The notes below the pieces were generated by a model. It was given only the letters and a program-made list of their open reading frames with translations, ran no database searches and was not told the origin of the DNA. A program made the translations under genes and the position numbers. 64,000 nucleotides of DNA from Pseudocercospora fijiensis CIRAD86 (Eukaryota; Ascomycota; Dothideomycetes; Mycosphaerellales; Mycosphaerellaceae), in contig NW_006921539.1 in assembly GCF_000340215.1 (NCBI RefSeq), positions 2,632,056 to 2,696,055 on the forward strand, in the 5' to 3' direction. Numbering within the stretch: the first letter of the stretch is position 1; each line of letters opens with the position of its first letter. This document shows positions 11,116 through 22,275 of the stretch, in pieces.

Positions 11116-12252
11116 CTATTTGCATGCTAGAAGCTTCTCAGCGTTTCCCTGATACAAGTCTTTGATCTGCTCCTCGCTGAACATCTTCTTCACGCCCTCG
11201 TCCATTTGCCCAATCAAGATCTCAACGAGCTTTATGCGTGTGAAGGGGTAATCAGACCCATACATTAGTCTTGTATGCGAAACACCAACCCCCTCTACCA
11301 GACCTTTCAGCTGGCTCGGAAATGGAAAGCCAGCCATATCAAACCATATCTGCTTCTTGAACGCCTCCTTGACTACCTCCTCAGACACACTCTGCCACGT
11401 CGGCCCCGGCAGCATTTCACTATACCCTGTCCATCGCGAAAGCAAAGGCGTAAAAGCTCCTCCCAAATGTGATAGAACAATCCTAAGATTCGGACACCTT
11501 TGCACAGTCCCACTCAGAAACAAATTCGTCACAACCCTCGCCGTATCAAACGTAAACTCCAACCAAGGATTCGGTAACTTCCCTTGAAACGGCGTAGCTT
11601 TCATCGGCTGCTGTCCAGCAGCAATCTCTTCAGACGAACAGGGACAGTGAGGCGTGGTAGGATGTATGAAAACCAAAGCCTTCCTCCTATTCAACTCATC
11701 AAACACAGCATCAAATTCCTTATCGCCAAGATAATGTCCGTGATGATTCGTGAACATCACAAACCCATCACAACCTTCTTCAACACTCTTTTCAATCTCC
11801 TCTAAACATCCTTGCACATCGGGTAATGGTAATGCAGCGAAATATCCGAAACGATCGGGTCTGCGTTTCTTTAAATCGCTGGCGAAAGAATTCACTTCTC
11901 GAGCTAGATTTCTGGCGAGGGAGTCGTTTCCCGGCACGAGATGACAGCCTGGACTTGAGATTGAGAGGATGGATTTTGAAATTTTGTTGTTTTTCATCAT
12001 GGTGAGGTGTTCTTCTTCGTCCCAGTCTGGGAGATAGGGCATTCCGTCCGGGAATTCGTGGCCGTTTTTTCGGCAGGCTTCTTGGTAGAATTTTGGGACG
12101 TAGTGGACGTGGATGTCGATTCTGGGGGGCATTGTGGGGTCCATGGTGTTGTGTTTTGCTGGGAAGAAGATGGCGAAAGGTACGAGGATGGGGGACATGC
12201 TCCCCCTTTCTGGTTTAGCATTTTCGTACCCTGTATGGGCGTGACTATTCAT
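11116..12252 (-). CDS. ACMSD-type amidohydrolase (amidohydrolase family 2; decarboxylase-like)
   Basis: Single-exon frame of 378 residues from the first Met. Met37 (codon at 12142-12144), just ahead of PPRIDIHVHYVP, is also a good start and would give a more typical length. The metal-site residues of the family are visible: H48-V-H50, H197 in FIHPTTP, H262 in VLSHLGG and D334 in YGSDYPF. This is the pattern of aminocarboxymuconate-semialdehyde decarboxylase, resorcylate decarboxylase and relatives, cytosolic zinc enzymes that remove carboxyl groups from aromatic or muconate substrates. The substrate is not readable. The repeat island begins about 60 bp upstream of the first Met, so little of a normal promoter remains. 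Confidence 0.85.
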   Translation of the reverse strand: MNSHAHTGYENAKPERGSMSPILVPFAIFFPAKHNTMDPTMPPRIDIHVHYVPKFYQEACRKNGHEFPDGMPYLPDWDEEEHLTMMKNNKISKSILSISSPGCHLVPGNDSLARNLAREVNSFASDLKKRRPDRFGYFAALPLPDVQGCLEEIEKSVEEGCDGFVMFTNHHGHYLGDKEFDAVFDELNRRKALVFIHPTTPHCPCSSEEIAAGQQPMKATPFQGKLPNPWLEFTFDTARVVTNLFLSGTVQRCPNLRIVLSHLGGAFTPLLSRWTGYSEMLPGPTWQSVSEEVVKEAFKKQIWFDMAGFPFPSQLKGLVEGVGVSHTRLMYGSDYPFTRIKLVEILIGQMDEGVKKMFSEEQIKDLYQGNAEKLLACK

Positions 12253-12311
12253 AGACCTGCCCTAGTTGTTCGTGGACCGCGGACCGAGAGCCGGCTCCGG
12301 CCTCGGTAAGC

Positions 12312-13334
12312 CTGCATTACTAGCAATCTATACTATAGAATATTGTAACAGAGACCTCTAGCGCTCTCGTTAGCTACTAAGTAGAATTAATAAGAAAAAG
12401 AAACAAAGTAAATAATAGATATAGAACTAGATAATATAGCTAATCCTAACTATTCTAGGTATACTAGCTATCTAGTAAACAAGGTTCTACGACCCTTATA
12501 TTAACGTAGAGCTCCTACTATACGATCTTAGTATATTCTAGTATTACTACTAGCGCTATAGATACTAGTAAAGCCTTATAAGTAGGTAGAGGTCCTTCCT
12601 AAGTAGGTAAATAAGTTATTAGAGGGTATATAAAAAGGCATATAACCGGCTAAGTAAAGCTAGGGTCTTAGTGCCTTAGGTAGGGCTTAGCGCTTAGCGT
12701 TAGCCTAACTCCCTAATCTTCCTCTTTTTTCTTCTAAAGTCGTCGATTTGCCGCTTTTAGAACGAGGCTCTTATACTAGCGAGTTTATTACTTAGCTATT
12801 AATCTCGTGCTTTAAGACCTTCTTAATTATATATAAAGTTAGCTAGATAACTACTAACAAGTTACAACGCCTCTAATAATAATACTCTCTACGATACGAT
12901 TAAGCGCTATATATACTAGAAGGGCTTAATATACTAGACAAAACAGAGCCGCCGTCTACGCTGTTTTAGCTATATTATTAACCCCATCATACAAGCCTTT
13001 ATATTTGCTATATCTACGGAAGCCGTAGAGTTAGCGGATTAAAGGGCTCTTTAAGCGCGGCAAGTGCTATTTAATAAGCAACTAGAGAGCGATAGTAATA
13101 GGGTCTCTATATCTAGGTAGTTAGATCTCGATATAGAGTGCTTTACTAGGCAAACTTTACTATAACGTCTCTACCGACTAACTAAGGTCCTATAGCGAGA
13201 GAACGACTTCTATAACGCCTTTATTAGCTAAGGTATAGCCGAAGCTTCCTTCTACCTATCTAAAACTACTAGGTAGGACCCGGTAGAATAGCTAGTTACT
13301 AATAATTAAGGAGGCTATCTAGATAAGGCCTATT
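12312..13334 (+). mobile_element. hAT-family DNA transposon remnant, left part
   Basis: Repeat-like DNA dense in TAG/CTA. One plus-strand frame, read through its TAG stops, gives NASNNNTLYDTI then RRLRCFSYIINPIIQAFIF around 12,860-13,000. This matches the hAT transposase block (DNASNNDT...RCFGHIINL). The frame is interrupted at 13,334 by the Gypsy element A1 and resumes at 20,447. Left terminal inverted repeats could not be identified. The N-terminal part of the transposase is not recognisable and may be displaced by the LTR-like module at 12,654. Confidence 0.6.
12654..12714 (+). repeat. LTR-like 60-bp module inside the hAT remnant
   Basis: The stretch starting TAAAGCTAGGGTCTTA and passing through GGGCTTAGCGCTTAGCGTTAG closely matches the middle of the A-family LTRs (for example about 13,384-13,445). 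A TATA-like GTATATAAAAAGG precedes it at about 12,626. It may be a remnant of a related LTR or a shared promoter module. It is too short to bound as an insertion. Confidence 0.55.
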
Positions 13335-13532
13335 TGTTAGGACTAAAGAGGTTATACGTGATTAGTATATAACTAGGCTCGAGTAAAGCTAGGGTCTTAA
13401 TACCTTAGGTAGGGCTTAGCGCTTAGCAATAGGCTAACTCTCCTACCTTCCTCCCTCTCCTCCTAGATCCTTATCGAATACTACTCGTACCTACTACTAC
13501 CCTATCCACCTGCTAACATAACCCTTCTTATA
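13335..13532 (+). repeat. 5' LTR of A1
   Basis: Starts TGTTAGGACTAAAG and ends CCCTTCTTATA. It aligns end to end with 20,249-20,446. Differences I can see are mostly C/T or G/A transitions (TGTTAG versus TATTAG; CACCTGC versus TACCTAC), as expected of RIP. Confidence 0.9.
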
Positions 13533-14179
13533 TAGTATTCGATCTACCCTTTAAGGGTAGCAGCTAGATAGTCCTTATTTCAAGCTTTTAGCGGTATAGC
13601 TACGAAAACTATCGATTTAACTATATTGCGCCTAAAGAACGGGACCTATACGTACTATTCTGTTAAAACAGCCGCACTAATTATTAAGCAAGGCCTTCTA
13701 TACGGCCTATTATACCAAGTTAATCGCACTAAGCTAATACCTACTAATTCCGCTATATCCGTATCTTAGGGGCCTATAATATATTATTAGTGTTACCCCT
13801 TATAATAGCCGGCTTGTTACGAAGCAACAACAACCGTAGCGCCGCTAGCAGCGCTAGCAATAACAACTCTAGTAGCATAGTGCCTACTAAAGAGCCTACC
13901 GGAGGGCCTGCTAAAGAAGAACCTATAATTCCTAGTAATAACCTAGAATTGCCTATTAACGACATTCTTAATAACATTGTTAATCGACGATATAGCTAAC
14001 TAGCCTTTAGGCCCTAGCCGATAGCGAGACTTTAAGAAGCTACCTAAAACAGGCTTACTGCCTTACGTTAAGAACAATAGCTAAAGGATAACCTCCTCGA
14101 GCTCCGTCGCCTTTAGGAAGCCCTAACAATCCCTACTAAACTAATAGCAGGACCTTCTTTACTACCTGTCTAAAAGAAG

Positions 14180-15100
14180 GATGCTAAACTTAAGGACTAT
14201 ACTGTATTTAACGGCTCTAGTCGCAAGCAATACAATAATTATATACGTAATTGCGAGCTTAACTAGCGAAATATACCGAGGGCTCTTCTAGACGACTATT
14301 TACTAGTTGTCTACGCTATATAGTATATTAATAGCGACCTAAAGCGCATATAGGATAACTATTTCGACTGCCTTAATAACTAGACTGCTGTTTAGTAGCA
14401 AACCTACAAAACTATTATACTAGACACCCTTAGAAACCCTATACTAAGGCAATAACATGCCTAGGACTAGTACCTTCGAGCTAAACAAAAGACTAACTAG
14501 TCGGCTCACTTATTTGAGGCCTATTTAAAGACCCTCGAGGATAACCTTCCGGCTAAGACTAATTCTATATAGATTTCCGAGATATGCCTAAAACTTAGAT
14601 AGGAGCTTATTCTCGAATTAGACCGCCGTCGTATGTTCGAACAAGCTAACCTAATACGTATTTAATTTATAGTCGAAGTAGAAACAGCTAAACGAGCTGT
14701 CTAGCTCTAATAGCGACTAGAATCGAGGATCCGACTAACTAGTACTAACTATAGCAACTATAGTAGCCGCGGAGGAAACTAAGGTTCCTACTAAGACAAT
14801 AATACTAATAATAGGAACAGTAACAACGACCGTAGAAGGGGCCGTAGCCGACGGCTATATAGAGGAGGCCGCGATAGGGGCCGTAGAAGGGGCTCGTATC
14901 CCTATAGTACTAATCGCTTAACTAACAATAGCAGCAATAGCGGCTATAGCAATCCCCTAACTAGATTGAAGTGCTTTAACTACGATAGTACTAGCTATCT
15001 ACTAGGCTAATACGACAAACCTAGGGACTAGACCCGAATTGACCGTGCTACCGCTAAGTACCGGAAAACCCTTTTAGCCGCTAATACTACCCCTATAGGC
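14180..15100 (+). pseudogene. A1 gag remnant with RG-rich stretch and mutated zinc knuckle
   Basis: A gag-like frame can be followed through TAG stops. An Arg/Gly-rich run lies at about 14,820-14,900. At 14,972-15,013 the codons spell a CX2CX4HX4C knuckle in which three metal ligands now read Tyr (TGC to TAC, CAT/CAC to TAT). This fits CpA-directed transitions on the opposite strand or the coding strand. Confidence 0.7.
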
Positions 15101-15649
15101 TAACCTTCGAAAAAAGAATAAGCGCCGCACTAACTATTAGCCTTGTACGGCGTAAGACTATCGATATTGTACTAGCTATTATACGTACCTGTCTCGTATC
15201 GGATACGTATAGAACTAACTATAAGACTAAGGTTATACTAGATCTAGGAAATTTAGTTAGTGCCCTTATTAGCTATCGCCTAGCTAAGCAATTAGACCTT
15301 CGACAATTGCCTAGGACTAACCTACTAACTCTTGCTTAGTTTAATAACGCTCGGTACTTAACCTATAGAGCTTACTATATTCCTATAGTTCTAAGGGACG
15401 ACCTCGGTAACGAACGCTTACTAGATTTCACTACCTACGTAGTAGATATAGACAACCTTCTATCCGATATTATTATTAGCAACCCTGTCCTTAAGTACTA
15501 CGCTATCACTATAGATTTAGGCCTCTAAAAGTAGCGATTTAGAATCGCTAGGAAGGAGGATATTAAGTATATCGATATTAGCGAGTACCCTAACGATATT
15601 AGGGTCCTATTTATTAGCAACCTAACCCTAGCTAATCCGACTACCGACC

Positions 15650-17110
15650 TACTCGGTAGTAATAACAAAGAACCTATGCCCCCTAATAGTATAGACCCTA
15701 ATTAGCTTGCTCGTATACCGGAGCCTATTCGAGAGACCTATATTAATGTATTTAAACACTACCTAGCATCGATATTGCCTATATTTAAGGAGACGGATTA
15801 TAAGATTAACATTATAGAGGGCAAGGAGGTCCCTTTTAGTCCCCTCTATAACCTTAGTAAACGGGAGCTCGCTATATTACGTAAGTACCTAGAGGAAAAC
15901 CTAGCTAATAGCTATATTCGGTATAGTAACAGCCCTACTAGTGCACTAATCCTATTTGTTCTAAAGAAGGATAGTAGCCTACGCCTATATATCGATTACT
16001 ATAGGCTTAATGCTGTTACTATTAAAGACCGTTGTCTACTTCCGCTTATTAATAAGACCCTTGATCGCCTTTCTAGTACCTACTACTATACTATATTAGA
16101 CATTAAGGACGCCTATTACCGCATCTGTATTCGCAAGGGCGATAAATAGAAGATAGCCTTTCGCACTCGTTATAGCTATTTCGAATACTTAGTTATACTA
16201 TTTAGGCTAGCAAACGCCCCTATAATATTCTAGGCCTATATTAATCGGGCCCTTTCGGGCCTATTAGACTATCTCTATATAGTTTACCTAGATAACATCC
16301 TAGTTTATACCTATTTACCTAATATTGCGGAGCACTAGGCTATAGTCCGTAAGGTACTCGATCGCTTATAGGCCTATAGCTTATATTACAAGCCTTCTAA
16401 ATACACCTTTGCTACTAAAGAGATAGCCTTCCTTAGCTTCCTCGTATAAACCGAGGGTGTTAAGGCTAATCCCGATCGGATTAAAACAATTACTAAATAG
16501 CCTATTCCTACGTTAATTAAGGAGCTATAGTCGTTCCTCGGCTTCGCTAATTTCTATCGTCGCTTTATTAAGAGCTATTTACGGTATATAATACCCCTAA
16601 CTAAGCTTACTAAAACTAAGGCCAATCTATCTAGAGAGTTTAAATAGACTAATAGAGTACAAGCCGCTTTTAACGGTTTAAAGCAACGCTTTACTAAAGT
16701 CCCCTTATTATACTATTTCGTACTAAGCAAGCAGATCCGAATTGAGACTAACGCTTTATAGTTTGCTATATTAGCTATTATGTTACAATAGGCTAATAAT
16801 ACCTACTAGCACCTAATTGCCTTCTTCTTACGGAAGATAATCGATATAGAACGTCGATACGAGACCTACGAGTAAGAGCTCTTAGCAATCGTAGAAGCCT
16901 TTAAGTACTAGCGCTACTATCTCGACGGTGCTTAGTATACAATTCAGGTCTATACGGACTATAACAACCTACGTAGTATTACTAAGGTTATAAGGGTTAT
17001 AGGTCGATAGGCTAGATAGGCCGTCTACCTCGCCGGGTTCGATTTTAATATATTATACCGGCTAGGCGTAAGTAACCCTACCGATAGCCTATCGAGACGA
17101 CCTAATTACG
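15650..17110 (+). pseudogene. A1 reverse transcriptase and RNase H remnant
   Basis: The longest surviving frame is at 15,775-16,149. Recognisable blocks are SPLYNLSKRELAILRKYL, FVLKKDSSLRLYIDYYRLN, LPLINKTLDRL and the active-site box YLDN at 16,285-16,296, where GAT-GAC has become GAT-AAC. RNase H follows (TDYNNLR at about 16,955), then a PTDSLSRRP tail at about 17,080. Numerous TAG codons replace Gln or Trp, for example GDKWK reading GDK-stop-K at 16,140. Confidence 0.85.
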
Positions 17111-17579
17111 ATAGCGAGACCTAACACATTAATTCTTTGTTTCTAACCCTATAGCATAAGATTGCTATAGCCCGTATTATTAATAAGTAAGCGTAGGATA
17201 AGCGGACTTCCGGACCCCGCGGCGGCAATAAATACTATAGCGGAGTTGTCGTTCTTCTAGTATACGTTAGAAAGGACGTAGATCGCTCGAGCTATAATAA
17301 CTCGGTTAAAGATATTGCTATCTATAGTAATAGCCTATATAGCGATAGCACTATAGAAGAGGTTATAGTAGTTCCGGCTACTAGTGCTATTAGATGTATA
17401 TAATACGTACCTCGTTCGATAGTACGGGTGCTATTAAATAACCTTACGAATAGGGATAGTTAATCGTTTATAGATAAGCTATTACGTGCTTAGCAGAGGG
17501 ACGCCTTTGCTATCGAGCGTATTAATAGGCTTATAGGAGGACGGGCGACTCGATCTAGTAAGAGTAACAATAATTAGTC

Positions 17580-18430
17580 GATCGACGATAAAGGTTACTT
17601 AAAGTTTAAGGGCAGATACTATATCCCCGCTAAACAATCGATTAGATAAGAGCTTTTAAAGAGGCACTATAATAGTAAGCTTGCTAGTTACTATAGTATA
17701 GAGAGGTCGTACGAGTTACTATCGCGTATATACTACTAGCTAAATAGTAAGCGGTATATAAAGGAGTATATATAGACCTATATAGTATACTAGCGAGTTA
17801 AAGCACCGAAGCACTTGCTATTCGGCGAGCTGTCTTCGCTTCCTATCCTAAAGAAGCCGTTTATAGAGCTTATAATAGACTTTATTATAGGCCTTCCGCC
17901 CGCTAAGCGTAGGGGCAGTAAGGATATATATAATGCTATCCTTGTTATAGTAGATCGATTTACTAAAGGCGCTCGATACATCCCGGCGCGGAAAGATTAG
18001 ACTACTATTAATATAGTAGAAGCGCTATAGACTAATATCTTCTATACCTATTAGGGAACCCCTAAGGGGATAGTATCTAATCGTAGATCGATACTAATAT
18101 CGTACTATTAGAGCGAAATATGCCTATAGCTAAGACTAAAGCATCGGCTATTAACAGCCTTCTATCTATAGACTAACGGTTAAACAGAGAGGCAGAATGC
18201 TACCCTATAGCAGTACCTACGTAGCTATATTAATAAGAACCCCGAGGATTAGGTCTATCTCCTATAGCCTATAGAATTCGTATACAATAATAGCGTATAC
18301 TCGTTAACTAAGGTTTTACTATACATAGCTATAATAGGCTAAAACGCTACCTTACTATAGGATCTATTTACCTCGCTCGAGGCCGAGCGTAAGGAAAGGG
18401 AAGCGCGTTAAGTACTAGAGACACTAGCGG
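17580..18430 (+). pseudogene. A1 integrase remnant
   Basis: The surviving frame at 17,815-18,000 contains FIELIIDFIIGLPPAKRRGSK and AILVIVDRFTKGARYIP, typical of the Ty3/Gypsy integrase core around its first catalytic Asp. Downstream text, interrupted by stops, includes the TNG-ERQNATL block and an AERKERE end. Non-functional. Confidence 0.85.
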
Positions 18431-18829
18431 CAATAGAACGTGTCTAGAAGATGCGAGAAATCTATACTAAGACAGCTAAGAAACTAACAAAGGCTTAAGA
18501 GTACTAAAAGACCTACTACGATAAGCACTATACACTAATAACCTTTAAACAAGGCGATATAGTTATACTTAGTACAAAGAACCTCCGCATCCGTAAGCAC
18601 CTATTACCTAATAGCAAAACAAGGCCTAAGCTCGCACCGAGATATATTAGCCTATTCTGTATTCGAGAAGTTAAGGGCTCCTCCGTATAGGCCTATTAGT
18701 TATAGCTTCTACCCTATTATACTATCTATAATACATTCTACGTATCCCTTCTTAAACTATATTACTAGCGCGAAGGCGATAAAGCGCCTACTAAGTTAGA
18801 AGAAGTCTTAGCTAATAGTAAAGAGCTAT

Positions 18830-19015
18830 AGTCTATAGAACATATTCTAAAGCACCGGACTAGGTAAGGCAAGAAGGAATACCTATTAAGATAGCAAGGC
18901 TATTCGCCTAAATAGGACTCGTAGGAAGCTAAAGGTTCCTTTGAGGACATAACTAAGTTATTAGATAAGTATTAGACTAGTATAAAGAACAAGAAGAAGG
19001 CTAAGGGCCTATAAT
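18830..19015 (+). pseudogene. A1 C-terminal chromodomain remnant
   Basis: Read through TAG stops, the frame gives SIEHILKHRTR, KKEYLLR, QGYSPK and SFEDITKLLDKY with stops where Trp is expected. This is the chromodomain pattern of chromoviruses, which targets integration to heterochromatin in that clade. The pol frame stops shortly after, just before the palindrome at 19,029. Confidence 0.75.
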
Positions 19016-19028
19016 GTCGCCTAGGATT

Positions 19029-19051
19029 AATGCTACCCCCGGGGTGCTATT
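19029..19051 (+). repeat. 23-bp quasi-palindrome P, A1 copy
   Basis: Arms AATGCTACCCC and GGGGTGCTATT around one central base. It lies about 15 bp past the end of the pol frame. Same motif class as eight other sites in the window. Confidence 0.75.
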
Positions 19052-20248
19052 AGCTAACTAATTAGAGGTAAGCAATTGTTAGCAATAAAGGATAATAAGA
19101 CTACATTACTACAGTAAACGCGCACCGAGTGTTAACTAGTGCGCTATAGCGCGTTAACTAATCGTATACTCTTTTATAGAATCTACCTCTTTACTAGCGT
19201 ACTCTATAAGACTCTTCTCTTAGCGCCCCCTCTTATTCCTTTATCCTATCGAAGATAATAGTGTCGCGCTACGAGCTAGCAGTATACCGGCGGCCGGCGC
19301 GGCTATATTAGTAACGGTGTTGCGGAGTGTATTACTACTTAAAGAAGGAAAGATACGGCTATATTAGTAACAGTGTTGCTAAGTTGTTATTAGTTAAAGA
19401 AGGAAATTAGAAGCAAGGTAAAGTCGGCGCTAGGACGACTAGCGCCGCTATTATTAACATTACTTGCTATTGTTACTATACCTACGAAGACAACCTTACT
19501 TATACTACGAGCCTAAGGTACTAAGGGGTTAATTAAAACTTTGAGGCTAAATTAGAATATTAAGGCTTAAAAGATTAAGTAGCTTAATAGACTAACTAAC
19601 TAAGGGCAAAAACTATAGAGCTAAGCTAGCTAGGGTCGATCTTGCGGACAATAGGTTACTCCTCGATCTTTCCGACCCTTTAAGCAAGGCGAACCTTAAC
19701 TATTACACTTATAATAGCCTTTACTTATAGAAACTAGACGAACTGTGTTTTTTAAAAAGATAAGATAAGATTAACAATTAAAGGCTGCTAAACCTAACTA
19801 ATTAGAGCTAGCGAAACTACGAACAATAATAGTCCTCGTAATAATAAGAACAAACCCTCGGAAGCGGACAACCCTCGGAAGCGGATATAGCTAGGTCTTT
19901 TAAGAGTAGACGCAAAGAACTCGATACGACATTACTTAGAACGGAGGCAGTGCTACAATACCTCGTACGTCTACCTATTATAGTAGGGAAGACGCGCTCG
20001 TATTATAATTAGTCGATAGTCCTTAATTCTCGTAGTTATATATTACTTTATTATATATAAGGATAGCGTAGTTAGAGTTAGATATTATATTAGAAGGTAA
20101 GGTTTGATATAGTTACATAATTAGGTAGTTGCGTGTTTAATTTAGCGCGGGCTAAGTAGCTTATTAGACCTACTAAGTTAGTAGCAATAGAGGATAAGAT
20201 TAGAATATAGACCGGCTACGAGGGCGCGGCCTTTAGAAGGGAAGCGTA
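19052..20248 (+). other. A1 3' untranslated region with a 56-bp tandem repeat
   Basis: About 1.2 kb without a recognisable protein domain. Two tandem copies of a 56-bp unit start at 19,301 and 19,357 (each begins GGCTATATTAGTAAC). A short duplication CCTCGGAAGCGGA lies near 19,857-19,885. The end before the LTR is moderately purine-rich (AGAAGGGAAG, 20,236-20,245), a candidate polypurine tract. Confidence 0.5.
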
Positions 20249-20446
20249 TATTAGGACTAAAGAGGTTATACGTAATTAGTATATAACTAGGCTCGAGTAA
20301 AGCTAGGGTCTTAATACCTTAGGCAGGGCTTAGCGCTTAGTAATAGGCTAACTCTCCTACCTTCCTCCCTCTCCTCCTAGATCCTTATTAAATACTACTC
20401 GTACCTACTACTACCCTATCTACCTACTAATATAACCCTTCTTATA
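20249..20446 (+). repeat. 3' LTR of A1
   Basis: Starts TATTAGGACTAAAG and ends CCCTTCTTATA, the same 198-bp length as the 5' LTR. The target duplication CTATT follows at 20,447-20,451. Confidence 0.9.
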
Positions 20447-21560
20447 CTATTCCTAATACTTTAACTGTTAGTATACTATAACTAAGTAAAGACTAGCTTA
20501 CCGAGAGCGACTAGATTATCCTCGAAGAGATACAGTTATTCCTTATACTATTTAAGGAAGCGACTTAGCGGCTATAAGGCTACGACGTTACCTTCGACCG
20601 CTTCTAAGAGACTATAGAATAGCTACTTACTTGCTTCGAGCGTACTAGGAAGCGGTATACTAAACGAGAGTCTATAGCAAAGGCTATCTATGTCTCTTAG
20701 TACCTGTTTAATAAATGCTATCGTCCGGTTAGCGAGAGTAGTATCTGCGTTGCTATAGTACTACTGTATCTAACTTGCCGTAAGGTGTAGCTTCGGAAGC
20801 GGTAGTCTAGTAGTAGGAAGAAGGATCGATAGCTTATTAATAGCCTAGTAAGAGCGAGAGCGTTATAGACTAAGTACGAGGCGCGTTATAGACTAGCTTC
20901 TTATTATATAGAGGCTACTTCTACTACTGCTATAGAGGCTATAAACTTAATAGATATAATAGCGTAGTAATAATAGCTTAAGAACGACGTCCTTACGACT
21001 AATATTAAACCCTTCGAGCCCTTTATTACCGCTACGCCTATTAAGCTGCTATAGATTAGTACCGATAAGCGGAAGTAGCTAATCTATATAAGTCTACTTA
21101 GATAGTAGTACCTTCCTATATAGCGAACCGCCTATCTAACGCTCTTATAACTAGCTATCGACTTATTAACCGCCTTCGCTATATCCGCGGAGTCCGAGCG
21201 TACCTTTAGTAGTAGTAGACGTATAGTTTTATAGGACTGTACCTTACTTACTAGTAATAATATCCGTATAAGCGAGTATAGCAAGCAATAGTTACGGTTT
21301 AGTATAGCAGATTTGCTATTAGATATACTATAATTAGGTATAGAAGGTAAAGACAACGACGATTATATAATTAGCTAGTATTCTATAAGACTATACTACG
21401 AAGAATACCCTCCTTCTTAACCCTAAGCGTTACTACTGCCCTTACTATCGCTAAGAGTGTATTTAAATATAAATTGAATATGAATATTTACTAACATTCA
21501 ATAGTGAATCTGAATACGAGCGGTGAATCTTGAATATTTAGTATTTAATATCTATAGCTT
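20447..21560 (+). mobile_element. hAT-family transposon remnant, right part (C-terminal dimerisation domain)
   Basis: This continues the hAT frame after the A1 insertion. At about 21,150-21,220 a plus-strand frame reads LAIDLLTAFAISAESERTFS, then SSSRR and a TAG stop, then NNIRISEYSKQ. This matches the conserved hAT C-terminal block (LAxDxLxIPAMSAExERxFSxxRR). AT-rich subterminal sequence with repeats of GAATAT(T/G) lies at about 21,465-21,550 and probably contains the right terminus. I could not define the inverted repeat or target duplication. Confidence 0.72.
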
Positions 21561-22275
21561 TATAGCCGCTTTCTAGTAATAATACAAAAGAGAATGCCGG
21601 GTCTTGTGCCTGATATGCCTTCAAACAAATCACCCCTTCATTGTGACGCCAGTGGCATGCATGTATCTTGCTGTGAGTGTTGTTGGAAGCAAATGCACAA
21701 TTTCCAAAATGCATCGAGTCGTGACAGATCTCTTGGCAACATTCAAGGTCAAGGGTGCGAGGCACTCTCCGAGCCGTGCCTTCCCGAGACGTAGACCGAA
21801 GACGACAACGACAACATCATCCTTCTCTTATCCTGCGAGAAATCAGCTCTCGAACCGTCTTACCTTCGAACGTTCAAGCTGCTGACAAACTCGGCTTTTA
21901 GTCAATGTCCGGATGGCTTACAGTACTGCACGCGTACAGCGCAACCAAAGGATGCCGCATGAGCCGCTGCAGAACCGGCAATAGCAGAGCCGATGGACTC
22001 AAGTTTTACTCGGCTGTCTTTGTTCGCCATAGTCTGGCGGGGTGTTCATGACAGATGCTCGGGGTACCAGATGATTCGCTCGCAAAATGCAGTTCCGGGG
22101 CTGTTCTGACAGAGGGACAATTGCTCCTCACCATGTAGATCAAGTCAGGTAGTACGATTAGCTCATCGTACATCCTTACGGCGAGCGCGGCGACGGTGAG
22201 GTATACTGAAATGTAAGCGACTGTTCGCATGCTCAAGCAGTATTCAAGTCACGCTCAGCACTTCCTCCCTACGAA
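21561..22275. other. Intergenic/promoter region
   Basis: Normal-composition DNA resumes here. Frames of 66-93 codons on both strands show no recognisable domain. The 3' part should hold the promoter of the amidohydrolase gene at 22,276. Confidence 0.45.

Larger units (their letters stand above)
13335..20446 (+). mobile_element. Complete Ty3/Gypsy chromovirus copy A1, RIP-inactivated
   Basis: The element is bounded by two 198-bp LTRs (13,335-13,532 and 20,249-20,446) and flanked by the same 5-bp target duplication CTATT (13,330-13,334 and 20,447-20,451). Inside, in one orientation, are gag with a decayed zinc knuckle, protease, reverse transcriptase, RNase H, integrase and a C-terminal chromodomain, all broken by many TAG codons. 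The reverse-transcriptase YLDD box reads YLDN. It lies within a hAT remnant. Length 7,112 bp. A sister copy, A2, is inverted at 41,990-49,128. Confidence 0.93.

Noticed and set aside
13774..13999. Small opposing frames in the A1 gag region (13,774-13,977 minus; 13,790-13,999 plus)
   Set aside because: The plus frame is part of the gag precursor of A1; the minus frame is its shadow. Neither is a separate gene.
21465..21550. Miniature inverted-repeat element at the right edge of island 1
   Set aside because: The AT-rich repeats of GAATAT look like subterminal hAT sequence. No closed inverted repeat with target duplication could be drawn.
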